Assembly (NCBI GenBank): GCA_030426805.1
Contig: JAUHXU010000002.1
Span: 1 to 64,000 of the forward strand
Direction: 5' to 3'
Length of the DNA: 64,000 nucleotides
From: a bacterium
GTDB lineage: Bacteria; Planctomycetota; JAFGQW01
Of the stretch, positions 35,322 through 44,980 are shown piece by piece. The position numbers and the translations under genes are program-made. The stretch's first letter is position 1. Every line of letters begins with the position of its first letter. The notes beneath the pieces were generated by a model. The model was not told the DNA's origin and made no database searches. It worked only from the letters and a program-made list of their open reading frames with translations.

Positions 35322-37051
35322 CGATCGACCCTCACTTCCAGGCGGTTACTGACCAGATCGATCGCGTTGCTTCCATCGAGCACGACCGCGGCGAGGTGGA
35401 ACGCGATGCCCGCGAGTGCCGGCACCATCGCGACCTCGAGTCGGGGGCGCGCGGCGCCCTGGTTGTCGAGGCGGCCGGCGAATCCCTCGAACGGCAGCGC
35501 GAGCTGGCCGATCGACACCTGCACGAGCGCGTCGAACCCGATCGGAATCGAGCGCGGGTCGTTCGGGAGTTGCACCGGCGTCGCGACGAACGAGGCCGCG
35601 ACGAGATAGCGTTGTCCGGCGAGCTTCGGGACGTCGATCACGAGGGGCACGATGTCGCCGGGATGGATCGCGACGCGCGACGTGCGCCGCAGCGTGTCGT
35701 ATTCGTGCGCACCGACGTCGATACGCGGGACCGTCTGTCCGGTCGCGTCGACGAAGCGTGCACCGAGCCCTGCATCGACCGGCGCGAGCACCGAGGCGTT
35801 CGTCGGCTCGCCCCGATCGATGCACGGCGAATCGGACGCGAGTCGATACGCGTCCCGGAAGCGCGGGTCGCCGGTGAAGTTGCCGTTCGTCGACGCGAAC
35901 TGTCCGTCCCCGATCAGCGAGTAGCGGATCATCCCGGCCGTGACGCCGTCGATCGACTCGTTGCCGGTCACGCTGCCTCTCAGCCAGCTCTTGTTGTCCC
36001 ACAGGATGCAGCCGACGATCGTCGGCGCGGCGTTGTTGACCGCGATCCCCGCGCCGCGCGTGTTGCGGCCGATCACGCGGTTCGAGCGGATCGTGTTGTA
36101 GGCGATCGTCGGCGTTCCGCCCGCGTCGACGTAGATGCCGCCGCCTTCGGCCGAGTCTTGCGTCCACTCGCCCTGCGCGAAATTGCCGACGATCACGTTC
36201 GACTCGATCACCGGCGTCGCGTTCGGACGACAGTAGACCCCACCGCCGTAGCCGTAGTTCGACTGCGCGGCGTTCTCGATGATCGTGTTGAAGCCGACGA
36301 GCGGATCTCGCTCCAGGCACAAGCCGCCGCCGCGACCGCGGAATGCGACGATGCCGCTCATGTTGCCCATCACCAAGTTGTTCACGAAGTAGACGCGGCC
36401 GTTGAGCCAGGCGCCGCCGCCCAGGCACTCCGGCACCTGCGTATTGATGTCGCTGCCGGAGACGTTCGTGTTGCCGATGATCCGGTTCGTGACGAACAGC
36501 CCGGCCTCGGCGTAGATGCCGGCGCCGCCGAGCACGGCGCTACGGCTCGTGCCGGTCGCCTGGTTCTCGCGCACCTCGTTGTTCACGAAGTACGCGTAGG
36601 ACGTGCAGTAGATGCCGGCGCCGACCGCGCGGCTCGAGCCGAACACGCGGTTGCCGATGATGCGGTTGTCGAGCAACGTCGGCGTGCCCCCGTCGATCAC
36701 GACGCCGGCACCCTCTGCGGTCGCGCCGCTGACGTAGCCGCCGGTGATCGTGAAGCCACGGAGCACGGTGCCGCCGTGGGCCTTCGGGTCGAACGTGACG
36801 GCGACGCCTTGGCCTTCGGCATCGATCGTCGTGACGGATGCACCCTGTTCGCTCTCGATCGTGAGCCACATCCCGCGGATGCGGAGTCGTTCGCGGTAGG
36901 TGCCGGGGGCGACGAGGACGCGGTCGAACGAGTTCGACGCGTCGATGGCAGCCTGAATCGTGCCATACTGAGACGGGACTCTGCGGTCCGTTGCGTGTGC
37001 GGCGAGGGCGCCGTACGCGATCAAGACCGCGGCGATTGCGACGGATCTCAA
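35318..37051 (-). CDS. Secreted parallel beta-helix protein with shared C-terminal domain
   Basis: A 577-residue exported protein. The start is a TTG at 37051 with GAGG about 9 bases upstream; no ATG gives a better signal peptide (VAIAAVLIAYGALAAHA). The early segment VPSQYGTIQAAIDASNSFDRVLVAPGTYRERL is the classical opening of pectin-esterase/pectate-lyase-like helices (DUF1565). Repeated GGG-I/V-Y coils follow (GAGIYCTSYAYFVNNEV, GGGVYCRPNATPVIESNVI, GGGIYVDAGGTPTIAYNTI) and the closing SPCIDRGEPTNASV and VPRIDVGAHEYD. Residues about 465-577 are the shared C-terminal domain (PGDIVPLVIDV, FEGFAGRLDNQG, LEVRVDR). Coupled to a GH39-like enzyme, it may bind or cleave a glycan; no catalytic residues are evident. 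Confidence 0.8.
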   Translation of the reverse strand: MRSVAIAAVLIAYGALAAHATDRRVPSQYGTIQAAIDASNSFDRVLVAPGTYRERLRIRGMWLTIESEQGASVTTIDAEGQGVAVTFDPKAHGGTVLRGFTITGGYVSGATAEGAGVVIDGGTPTLLDNRIIGNRVFGSSRAVGAGIYCTSYAYFVNNEVRENQATGTSRSAVLGGAGIYAEAGLFVTNRIIGNTNVSGSDINTQVPECLGGGAWLNGRVYFVNNLVMGNMSGIVAFRGRGGGLCLERDPLVGFNTIIENAAQSNYGYGGGVYCRPNATPVIESNVIVGNFAQGEWTQDSAEGGGIYVDAGGTPTIAYNTIRSNRVIGRNTRGAGIAVNNAAPTIVGCILWDNKSWLRGSVTGNESIDGVTAGMIRYSLIGDGQFASTNGNFTGDPRFRDAYRLASDSPCIDRGEPTNASVLAPVDAGLGARFVDATGQTVPRIDVGAHEYDTLRRTSRVAIHPGDIVPLVIDVPKLAGQRYLVAASFVATPVQLPNDPRSIPIGFDALVQVSIGQLALPFEGFAGRLDNQGAARPRLEVAMVPALAGIAFHLAAVVLDGSNAIDLVSNRLEVRVDR

Positions 37052-37228
37052 GGTTCGTTTCCTCTGCGGGCGCTCGTTTAGGAACCCATCACTTTGTCTC
37101 GCGCTCGTAGTTCTCTAACAGGAGGCGGCGTGCGGGGGAACGAAAACAAAAACTTCTTCGGTTGCTAACGCTTTCGAGTTCGGACGTGGATATCCGTGAA
37201 ATGCGGCCGAGCGGTTGCGCCCGTCCGG

Positions 37229-37234
37229 TAAAAC
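37229..37234 (+). promoter_or_regulatory. -10-like TAAAAC abutting the start codon
   Basis: TAAAAC ends 6 bases before the ATG at 37241 and no Shine-Dalgarno precedes the start, which would fit a leaderless transcript. The 189-base divergent gap also holds an A/T-rich block (about 37143-37160) unlike the surrounding sequence. Confidence 0.3.
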
Positions 37235-37240
37235 GATGGC

Positions 37241-38665
37241 ATGCACGACCGACGTTGGGCGAGGCGCGAGTGGTTGTGGCTCGCGGGCGTGATCGCAGTG
37301 GGCATCGGGCTCCGACTTCACGGGCTCACGGTGCATTCGTTCTGGGTCGACGAGGGCGAGTCGCACCATCTGGCGACCGCTCCCGACGTTTGGTCCGCGC
37401 TCGGTGCCACCCGCCACCCGCCGCTCTACTTCTGGCTGTTGCGCGGGTGGATCGGACTCGGCGGTGACGGCGAGTCGTGGTTGCGCGGGCTGTCGGCGGT
37501 ATTGTCGTGCGGGGCCCTCGTCGCGTTCGGGCTCGGCGCGCGATGGCTGCTCGGGCGCGTGTCGCCGCTCGCCGCGATCGGCGCGACCGCGTTGTACGCC
37601 GTGTCGTCGTTTCACGTCTGGCACGGCCAGGAGTTGCGCGTCTACGCGCCGCTGGACCTCGGCACGAACGTCGCGCTCGCCGGCCTGGCATACGCGATCG
37701 CCGGAGGCCGACGCGGCCGCGCGCGTGTCGCGATCGCGATCGGCGCGTGCGTCGCGGCCGGTGCCCACTACCTCGGCGCACTGATCGCGCCTGCGCTCGT
37801 CGCCGCGTTGCTGCTCGCGCGTCCCGTCGGCTGGCGCGGCCACGCGGTCACGGCCGTCATCGCCGCCGCGTCGTGGGCGCCCGTGTTCGTCGCGTTGATC
37901 CCGACCCAACTCGATGCGCCGCTCGGCTACACCGCCAACCTCGGCGTACGCGCGATCGCAGAGACGCCGGTGCGTCACCTGATGACCGCGCTCGGCTTCC
38001 TCCCCGATGCGCTCCGGTTCGTGCCGGTCGCGATCGGTGGACTCGTGTTCATCGGCTTCGCGTCGGCGGCGGCTTCGGCGGTGTTCGCGAAGGAGCGCGT
38101 CGGGTGGATCGTGCTCGCGTGGTTCGGCGTGCCGGTCGCGCTCGCGCTCGCACTTTGCCTCCTCGGGCCGTCGAGCTTCTTGCCGCGCTACGTGTTCGTC
38201 GCGTCACCCGGCGCCGCGCTGGCCACTGCGTTCGGCCTCGCTCGACTGCGCCCCCGTGTCGTCGGCGTGCTGGCGATCGTCGTCGCCGTCGCCGGCGTGG
38301 CGACCGTGACGATCGTGCAAAAGGGCGGCAACCTGCGCGAGGATTTCCGTGGTGCGTCGGCCGCGCTGCGCGCGTCGTGGCAACCGGGCGATCGGGTGAC
38401 GATCGTGACCGGGACCGCGCGAGCGTTCGGCGAGGGGGCGGTGCGCTACTACGTCCGCGACCGCGCGGACATCCTCGCGAGCCTCGTCGCGCCGAGCGAC
38501 GCCGAGCGACCGGAGCGCGGCCGACTCCACGTGATCTACCGGCGCGCGCCGTACGCGACGCCGGATTTCTCGGCGTTGTCGCGCCGAATCCCGCTCTCCG
38601 TCGCAACGGCGGGCGGGCACCGGATCGAGTATCGGAGCTCGCTGCCGCCCGGCCGCGGTCGCTGA
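37241..38665 (+). CDS. GT-C family membrane glycosyltransferase
   Basis: A 474-residue integral membrane protein with roughly ten hydrophobic segments. The first luminal loop holds FWVDEGES (about residues 27-34), the acidic motif that sits in the active site of ArnT/PMT-type (GT39/GT83-like) polyprenyl-phosphate-sugar transferases. It is followed by the usual RHPPLYFWLLRGWIGLGGDGE stretch and a helix with HVWHGQELRVYAPL. The C-terminal periplasmic part is 130 residues long. Substrate and acceptor cannot be deduced. It is divergent from the beta-helix/GH39 pair. Confidence 0.8.
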   Translation: MHDRRWARREWLWLAGVIAVGIGLRLHGLTVHSFWVDEGESHHLATAPDVWSALGATRHPPLYFWLLRGWIGLGGDGESWLRGLSAVLSCGALVAFGLGARWLLGRVSPLAAIGATALYAVSSFHVWHGQELRVYAPLDLGTNVALAGLAYAIAGGRRGRARVAIAIGACVAAGAHYLGALIAPALVAALLLARPVGWRGHAVTAVIAAASWAPVFVALIPTQLDAPLGYTANLGVRAIAETPVRHLMTALGFLPDALRFVPVAIGGLVFIGFASAAASAVFAKERVGWIVLAWFGVPVALALALCLLGPSSFLPRYVFVASPGAALATAFGLARLRPRVVGVLAIVVAVAGVATVTIVQKGGNLREDFRGASAALRASWQPGDRVTIVTGTARAFGEGAVRYYVRDRADILASLVAPSDAERPERGRLHVIYRRAPYATPDFSALSRRIPLSVATAGGHRIEYRSSLPPGRGR

Positions 38666-38742
38666 CCGGCCGTGGCGAGATGCGCCGAGTCCGGATACGA
38701 TAGCCGGCGACGTTGGATCCATGACCATGAGAGGTGTTCCCG

Positions 38743-39990
38743 ATGATGAAACGCATTCGATGGTCCGCCGGCCTCGTCGCGATCGCGGCGATGAGCGCAC
38801 CCGCGCAGCTCGCCCCACCGGTGGAATGGCATGCAGACGGCGCGCCGATGCGCGGTATCTACTATCCGTCACCCACACTGCACGACATCGACGGTGACGG
38901 CGCTCGCGAGCTGGTCATCGGCGATCTGCGCGGCTACATCCAGGTCGCGCAGCCCGACGGCGACGGCGGTTGGGGTGCGCTCGAGAAGCTCAACTCCGGC
39001 AAGAAGCCGATCAAGCTGAACAACTGGTGATGCATCGGCATGAGTCTGCAGTTTGCAGACGTCAATGCCGACGGCCACCAGGACATCCTCACGGCGGTCT
39101 GGGAGGGCACGGTCTACGTCGTGCCCGGCAGCGCGAAGGGGTTTGGCAAACCGGAGTACGTCAAGGACCGCAACGGCGAGCTGATCCGCCTCTCCCGCTA
39201 CTACGACATGAAGAAGCACGAGTACGTCACGCTCGATGCGAAGAAGCCCGAGCACCTCATCTCGACGATGGCGTGGGACATCGACGCCGACGGCGATCTC
39301 GACCTCGTAATCGGCGCGAAGGATGGCGGCGTCTACCTGCGACGCAACGAGGGGACCGCGAAGCAGGCGGCCTACGCGGCGACGCACGAGCCGCTCATGG
39401 CCGCGGGCGCTCCGTTCGTCGTGCCCGGTGGTTCGACCGCGCCGAAGGCCGTCGACTGGGACGCCGACGGCAAGACCGACCTCGTGTGCGGGAGCTTCAA
39501 GGGCTACGTCTACTGGTTCCGCAACGTCGGCGAGAACGGCGCACCGGTCTTCGAGGCGCCGGTCGCGCTCGTGAAGCCCGAGAAGCGATACGCCGGGATG
39601 ACCGCGCCCGAGCAGGGGCTGTACGTCGATCCGGTCGATACCGATGGCGACGGCGACCTCGATCTCGTCGTGGGTGGCTTCTACATGGACCATCCGCCGG
39701 CGCGCACGTTGACCGACGAGGAGCGAGAGCGACTCGCGAAGATCAACGAGGAGATGAAGGCGCTCGGCAAGAAGATGTCGGTGCTCTTCGCCGAGTTGCG
39801 CGAGGCGACGAAGGATCTGAGCGGCGTCGAAGCGAGAGAGGCGCGCTCCGAGTTCTTCAAGCGGGAGGACTACCGCGCGTTGAGCACGAAGAGCCGAAAC
39901 CTCTCGCAAGAGCGGACCCGACTCCAGCCGCGCCCGACGCGCCAGTCCGGGGTCTGGTTCTACGAGCGGACGACGGCACGCGATCTCTGA
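38743..39990 (+). CDS. Secreted FG-GAP/VCBS-repeat protein, likely selenoprotein (in-frame UGA at 39028)
   Basis: Read through one UGA this is a 415-residue exported protein; signal peptide AGLVAIAAMSAPAQ. FG-GAP units lie on both sides of the UGA in the same frame: HDIDGDGARELVIGDL before it, and FADVNADGHQDILTAVW, WDIDADGDLDLVIGA, WDADGKTDLVCGS and VDTDGDGDLDLVVGG after it. The codon order is TGG TGA TGC ATC GGC, giving W-U96-C97-I-G. A stem-loop suited to a bacterial SECIS starts 6 bases after the UGA. The downstream part alone (ATG at 39040) would lack a signal peptide and the first repeat. A Glu/Lys-rich helical segment (about 325-385) interrupts the last repeat. GAGAGG precedes the ATG. 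A nonsense mutation or a sequence error is the alternative. Confidence 0.75.
39037..39069 (+). promoter_or_regulatory. Candidate bacterial SECIS stem-loop
   Basis: GTCTGCA (39044-39050) pairs perfectly with TGCAGAC (39054-39060) around the loop GTT. After one bulged base on the 3' side (39061) and another (39065), seven more pairs join 39037-39043 to 39062-39069. The apical loop begins with G39051, 20 bases after the UGA at 39028-39030. Known bacterial SECIS elements lie directly downstream of the UGA, with the loop about 16-37 bases away and a G at loop position 1 or 2. The fit here is good. Confidence 0.65.
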
Positions 39991-40060
39991 TCCCGAACGA
40001 CCGCGTCGGCGGTGCGCGATGCGCCGCCGACGCGCGTCACCGGTCTGCGAGAGTCGGAGC

Positions 40061-41620
40061 ATGATGGTATCGGGTCGATTGTGCGCGCTTGTCGCGCTCG
40101 TATTCCTCGGGTGGGTCGCGGTTCCGGCCGAGGGCCAGTCCGTGCTGCTCAAGAGCGGCAAGCGCGTGAAGGGCTCGTTGCGGTCGGACACCGACGGCGT
40201 CATCGTGACGAAAGGGCGCACGGAGACGCGTGTGCCGTGGGCCGATCTCGACTGGATCGAGATGCAGGCGAAGCACGTCTCGATCCTGAGTCGCGTGCCG
40301 CCGGAGCGGACGGAGTACTATCGGGAAGCATTCGAGCGCTTCGTGCACGCGCTCGCGGCGACGTTCAAGTTCAAGGCGCGAATCAAGAAGAGCACGCGGG
40401 TGCAGCTTCGGATCTTCCGCGACCCCACACACTTCAAGAAGTACTACGGCGAGGAGGACGGGGATCAGGTCTTCGGCTACTTCGGCGTCGATCCGAAGAG
40501 CGGCGCGAAGGAAGTCGTCGTCTTCGACCATCCGCACGATCCTGCCGAGACGTTCGACACGCTGTTGCACGAGAGCACGCATCTGATGCTCTTCCTGTGG
40601 GGAGAGCCGAAGAACTTCTCGTTTCCGGCGTGGATCGAGGAGGGGGTGGCCGAGTATTTCGGCGGCTCGTCGTATCGCCCGGATGCGCGGCGCCGCAAGA
40701 ACACGTTCGCGCAGGGATTGCAGAAGGCGCACCACCTCGCGTTTCTGCACGAAGGGCTGGCCAAGGAGAAGATCCTCCCGCTCGCGGAGTTCCTCCGCAT
40801 CGGCAACGAGACGTTCGACGTCGAGCACTATCCGCAGGCGTGGAGCTTGATCCACTTCTTCGCGCACGCGGAGAAGGGGCGCTACGCGCCGAGGCTGTAC
40901 CGCTATTGCCAGGACCTGATGCGGACCGTGCGCGAGGGGGATCGCGCGATCGAGCTGTTCGAGAAGACGTTCAAGATCAAAGTCGACAAGCTCGAAGCGC
41001 AGTGGAAGGAATACGTGCGTACGCTGCGGCCATCGAGCGATGCCGACCGACTGGCGCTCGCCGAATATCACGCGCGCGCCGGCACGCCGAAGGTCGGGCT
41101 CGAGGTGGTCGCGCCCCTGCTCGAGGCAGACAAGGACGACTACCGGGCGCTCGCCATTCGCGCGGAGCTGCTCGCGATGCTCTCGACGAAGAAGTCGCTC
41201 GCGGAGGCGAAGAAGCTCAGTGCGCGGGCCCTCGAACTCGCGCCGGACTACGCGCCCGCGCGATTCGCGAAGGCGCTCGCGGCGCACTACGCGGGCGAGT
41301 GGCGCGAAGCGCAAGTCGCGTACGCGCGCTACCGCGAATGCGAGCCGCTCCGCCTCGATACGGCGATGTTTCAGTTCGCCGCACTCCTCGACGCGCCGAA
41401 GAAGCTGCGCGACGCGAAGGCCGCGCGCGCGGCGGGGGAGCAGTTGCTCGCCTACCACGTGGACGCGGAGTTGCACGTGCGCGTCGGCGACGCGTGCGCG
41501 TTGCTCGACGATCCGGCGGCTGCCGTGGGACACTACGAGCGCGCCCTCGAGGTCAATCCGATGATCCGCGGGGCACGCGAGAAGCTGGACGCGGCCCGCA
41601 AGCAGGTGAAGAGCGAGTGA
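40061..41620 (+). CDS. Secreted DUF1570-like zinc metallopeptidase with TPR tail
   Basis: A 519-residue exported protein; signal region LCALVALVFLGWVAVPAEGQ. A small beta domain (SVLLKSGKRVKGSLRSDTDG) comes first. The peptidase domain has H170-E-S-T-H174 in LLHESTHLMLF, with E194 as third zinc ligand in WIEEGVAEYF: a gluzincin arrangement typical of DUF1570. Residues about 350-519 form TPR-like helices (YHARAGTPKVGLEVVAPLLE, LELAPDYAPARFAKALAAHY, GHYERALEVNPMIRGAREKL). Substrate unknown. GGAG lies close to the ATG at 40061; ATG 40064 is equally possible. The gene at 52476 encodes a second such peptidase with different accessory domains. Confidence 0.8.
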   Translation: MMVSGRLCALVALVFLGWVAVPAEGQSVLLKSGKRVKGSLRSDTDGVIVTKGRTETRVPWADLDWIEMQAKHVSILSRVPPERTEYYREAFERFVHALAATFKFKARIKKSTRVQLRIFRDPTHFKKYYGEEDGDQVFGYFGVDPKSGAKEVVVFDHPHDPAETFDTLLHESTHLMLFLWGEPKNFSFPAWIEEGVAEYFGGSSYRPDARRRKNTFAQGLQKAHHLAFLHEGLAKEKILPLAEFLRIGNETFDVEHYPQAWSLIHFFAHAEKGRYAPRLYRYCQDLMRTVREGDRAIELFEKTFKIKVDKLEAQWKEYVRTLRPSSDADRLALAEYHARAGTPKVGLEVVAPLLEADKDDYRALAIRAELLAMLSTKKSLAEAKKLSARALELAPDYAPARFAKALAAHYAGEWREAQVAYARYRECEPLRLDTAMFQFAALLDAPKKLRDAKAARAAGEQLLAYHVDAELHVRVGDACALLDDPAAAVGHYERALEVNPMIRGAREKLDAARKQVKSE

Positions 41621-41722
41621 GCCCGAAGGGCGGTCACGGGCCGAAAAAGAGCGAATTTCCGCGACCGCTTTCTCGCTCGGCGGCGACCATGCCCTTGAGA
41701 AAGGGAAGGTCTTCGCACGCCG

Positions 41723-44700
41723 ATGTCGCATCCGGACGCTCCATCGCTCGAACATCTCCTGACCCACGAAGCGTGGATCGGGGCGCTCGCGCGCAGCCTG
41801 GTCACGAGTGACCACGACGCCGACGATCTCGTTCAGGAGATCTACGTCGCCGCGCTGACGCGTCGTCCCCGGAGCAGCGATCCGCGCGGCTGGGTCGCGT
41901 CGGTCGCGCGGAACCTGGTCCGTTCGCAGCGGCGCGGCGATCTCCGTCGTGCGCGGCGGGAGGCAGAGGCGGCCCGGCTCGAAGCGGTGCCGTCGGCCGC
42001 GGAACTCGTCGAGCGTGCGGCCCTGCATCGGACGATCGTCTCGGCGGTGCTCGACCTGCCCGACCCGTGTCGAACGACGCTCCTGTATCGCTATTTCGAG
42101 GGCTTGCCACCGCGTTTGATCGCGCGACGCGACGGCGTGCCGGTCGAAACGGTGCGCACCCGCCTCAAGCGCGGGCGCGAGTTGCTCCGGTCGCGCCTCG
42201 ACGACCTGAACGAGGGGCGTCGCGAGGCGTGGGCCGCACTCGTCCTCCTGCACCACGGGCTGCGACCGGTCGCCCCGGTGGGTGTCGGCGGCGCACTCGT
42301 CGCGAAGACCGCCGTCGGCGTCGCGCTCGTCGCCGCGGCGCTCGTCGTCGCACCGCTCGTGCTCGGCGGTCGGGACGACGAGGCACCGCCGGTCGGCGTG
42401 ACCGCCGAGTCGAAACCCCGCCCCGTGGCGCGTGTCGATGCCGCCGACGGGCCTGCGCTCGCACAGGTCCCACGCCCGCGCGACGGAGCGGTCGCGACGC
42501 CTCCGGCGAGCGTTGCGGCTCCGGTTCGCGGCGGCTTGCGAGGACGAGTCACCGATCGGCGCGGTCGGCCGGTCGTCGGCGCGGCGGTGACGGCGCTCGC
42601 GGTCTACCGTGGCGCCGAAGTGTGGCGCGGGCAGGGGACGGCGCTCGAGGAGTTGCGCACCGAGCGCACGGATGCCGACGGGCGATACGCGCTCGGGCGG
42701 TTCGACGTGCCCGTGCTGCTTCGCGTCGATGCAGACGGCATGGGGCGGCGGTATTCGTTCGTCGCGAGCGCCGGTCGACGCGACGTCGTGTTGTCACCGG
42801 GCGCGCGGGCGGTCGGGCGGGTGACCGATCACACGGGGACGCCGCGCCCCGGTGCGGTGGTCGTGCTGCTCGAACGCGACTGCAAGGTCAACGTCTTCGG
42901 CTTCCGCGCCGACGGTGCCGCGTTCACGTGGAGTACGACGATCTCGTACGCACAGGGCTTCACCGATGTGGCGGGGTGCTTCGCGATCGCCGACGTCGCT
43001 CCCGGCCGGTATCGGCTCGCGGTATTCGGGCGCGACGGCCCGGTCCACGCGCCCGATGGGCTCCGGCTCGACGTCGGGGAGGACCGCGCGGCCGCTGCCG
43101 AGATCCGGTTGCCCGCGCGCGAAGCCGTCACGGTCTCCGGCGTCGTCCGTGACATCGACGGTGAGCCGATCGCCGGCGCACGGGTGGACGTATCCGGGCA
43201 CCCGACCCGCGGCACGACGACCGATGCCCACGGGCGCTTTCGGATGAGCGCGACGTCGGGCGAGCGACTGTCGTTGCTCGCCCGAAAGGCCGGACGCGTC
43301 GGCGTCGTCGACGCGTTGCCGGTCCCCGCCGGCGGCTTGCGCGACGTCGCGCTGACGCTGATCCGCCCCGGCGCGATCGTCGGGCGTGTCGTCGATCCGG
43401 CCGGCCAGCCGGTCGTCGATGCCTCGGTGGTTCTCGGCGGGGGCGGTGCGCCCGCGCGCACCGACGACGACGGTCGCTTCCGATTGCGCGGTGCGCGGCC
43501 GGGGCGCACATCGCTCGTCGTCGATGCGGGCGCGTCCGGTGGTTGCCGGTTGAACGACGTCGCGATCGATCCCGACGAGACGACCGATGTCGCGGACGTA
43601 CGCCTTCGCCCGGTGGGCGCGATCGTCGGGCGGATCGAAGCCGCCCCGGGCGTGCCGGTGGATCGCATCGGCATCGCACTGCGGGCGGTCGGCGGCCGCA
43701 CGCCGCCGGTGCGACGCGGCGCGTCCACGAGTGCCGACGGACGGTTTCGCATCGCCGGGGTCGGACCCGGGCGGTATCGGATCGCGGCATGGGTCGGTGG
43801 GCAGTATCACACCTTCGCTGCGGTGATCGACGTCGTCGCCGGCGCGGAGTCGGCGGTCGTGCTCGGCGTGTCGTCCGATCGGGCGCTCGCGGGCCGCGTC
43901 GTCGACGAGCACGGAGACCCGGTCTTTCACGCCCTGGTCGAGGCCACCCCCGGCGACGACGAGTCGGCGACCGACTTCTGCTACTCCGACGAGCAGGGGC
44001 GGTTTCGCCTGATCGGATTGGACGCGGCGCGCTATCGCCTCCACGTCGAGAGTCAGGGACGGCACTTCCAGCGCACGCTCGCCGAGGTGACACCCGGCGT
44101 CGAGTCGCTCGCGATCGAACTCGAGACGAAGACGCCGATCCACGGCCGCGTCGTCCTCGCGGCCGATGGGCGCCCGGCGACGGCGTTCTGGGTGCGTGCG
44201 TTCGCGCGCCACGATCCTGCGGCGCAGCCGCGGGCGTTTCACAGCGACGACGGGACGTTCACGCTCGGCACGCACCACGACCCGTTCGGTGCGCCACCGT
44301 TGATCGACGGCGTCTACGACATCGAGGCCGGCACCGGCGATCTCGTGTCGCAGGTCGTGCGGGCGGTTCGATTCGAGGGCGGTGCCCGTCGATCCGCGCT
44401 CGTCTTGCGCCTCGCCCCGGGCGGTCGACTCGCGGGGCGGGTCGTCACCCCTGACGGTGATGCGGCCGTGGGCGCTCGCCTCGTCGTGCACCCGGGCGAC
44501 GGTTCGGCACGGCGCTACGAGGCCGTGTCCGACGCGCAAGGTCGCGTCGCGCTCGGGCCGCTCGCGCCGGGGCGCTACCACGTGGACGCGATGCACCCGA
44601 GCGGCGTTGCGCGCACGGACGTCGCGATTGCAGCCGGATCGACGGCCGAGCGCACGATCGAACTGCGTCGCGCGTCACGCGTCACGGTCGTCGTACGGTC

Positions 44701-44980
44701 GACGACCGGCGATTCGATGAGCGACGTGGACGTCGCGCTCGACCCGGTGATCGCCGCGGCCGGGACGGCGACCCGCACGCGTCGAACGGACGCTGCCGGG
44801 ACCGCGCGCTTCGACGGCCTCCTGCCGGGCGATTACGAACTCCGTGCGACGCGTGCGCCGCACACGACATCGCGGATGTCCATCCGCGTCGACGCCGGCT
44901 CGAACCGGCACGTGACCATCGACCTTCGCACGCCGTCTTCGGATCGTGCGAAACCGGGAAGGAAGGGAAGCAAGCGATGA
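41723..44980 (+). CDS. ECF sigma factor fused to a membrane helix and nine carboxypeptidase-regulatory-like repeats
   Basis: A 1085-residue fusion. Residues about 17-75 are sigma region 2 (DADDLVQEIYVAAL, DPRGWVASVARNLVRSQRR). Residues about 105-158 are sigma region 4 (LPDPCRTTLLYRYFEGL, then VPVETVRTRLKRGRELL as helix-turn-helix). One membrane helix lies at about 190-214. From about 265 to 1065 there are nine CarboxypepD_reg/Ig-like repeats with the pattern G.V.G.V.D..G.PV.GA.V (GRVTDRRGRPVVGAAVTAL, GVVRDIDGEPIAGARVDVSG, GRVVDPAGQPVVDASVVLGG, GRVVDEHGDPVFHALVEA and others). By topology the repeats lie outside the membrane while the sigma part faces the cytoplasm. Such a tethered factor would need proteolysis or direct signalling to act. 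Its TGA overlaps the ATG of the secreted propeller gene that follows. Confidence 0.9.
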   Translation: MSHPDAPSLEHLLTHEAWIGALARSLVTSDHDADDLVQEIYVAALTRRPRSSDPRGWVASVARNLVRSQRRGDLRRARREAEAARLEAVPSAAELVERAALHRTIVSAVLDLPDPCRTTLLYRYFEGLPPRLIARRDGVPVETVRTRLKRGRELLRSRLDDLNEGRREAWAALVLLHHGLRPVAPVGVGGALVAKTAVGVALVAAALVVAPLVLGGRDDEAPPVGVTAESKPRPVARVDAADGPALAQVPRPRDGAVATPPASVAAPVRGGLRGRVTDRRGRPVVGAAVTALAVYRGAEVWRGQGTALEELRTERTDADGRYALGRFDVPVLLRVDADGMGRRYSFVASAGRRDVVLSPGARAVGRVTDHTGTPRPGAVVVLLERDCKVNVFGFRADGAAFTWSTTISYAQGFTDVAGCFAIADVAPGRYRLAVFGRDGPVHAPDGLRLDVGEDRAAAAEIRLPAREAVTVSGVVRDIDGEPIAGARVDVSGHPTRGTTTDAHGRFRMSATSGERLSLLARKAGRVGVVDALPVPAGGLRDVALTLIRPGAIVGRVVDPAGQPVVDASVVLGGGGAPARTDDDGRFRLRGARPGRTSLVVDAGASGGCRLNDVAIDPDETTDVADVRLRPVGAIVGRIEAAPGVPVDRIGIALRAVGGRTPPVRRGASTSADGRFRIAGVGPGRYRIAAWVGGQYHTFAAVIDVVAGAESAVVLGVSSDRALAGRVVDEHGDPVFHALVEATPGDDESATDFCYSDEQGRFRLIGLDAARYRLHVESQGRHFQRTLAEVTPGVESLAIELETKTPIHGRVVLAADGRPATAFWVRAFARHDPAAQPRAFHSDDGTFTLGTHHDPFGAPPLIDGVYDIEAGTGDLVSQVVRAVRFEGGARRSALVLRLAPGGRLAGRVVTPDGDAAVGARLVVHPGDGSARRYEAVSDAQGRVALGPLAPGRYHVDAMHPSGVARTDVAIAAGSTAERTIELRRASRVTVVVRSTTGDSMSDVDVALDPVIAAAGTATRTRRTDAAGTARFDGLLPGDYELRATRAPHTTSRMSIRVDAGSNRHVTIDLRTPSSDRAKPGRKGSKR

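Noticed and set aside
39040..39990. Separate gene starting at the ATG at 39040
   Set aside because: It would begin inside an FG-GAP unit without signal peptide, and the upstream part lies in the same frame across a single UGA.
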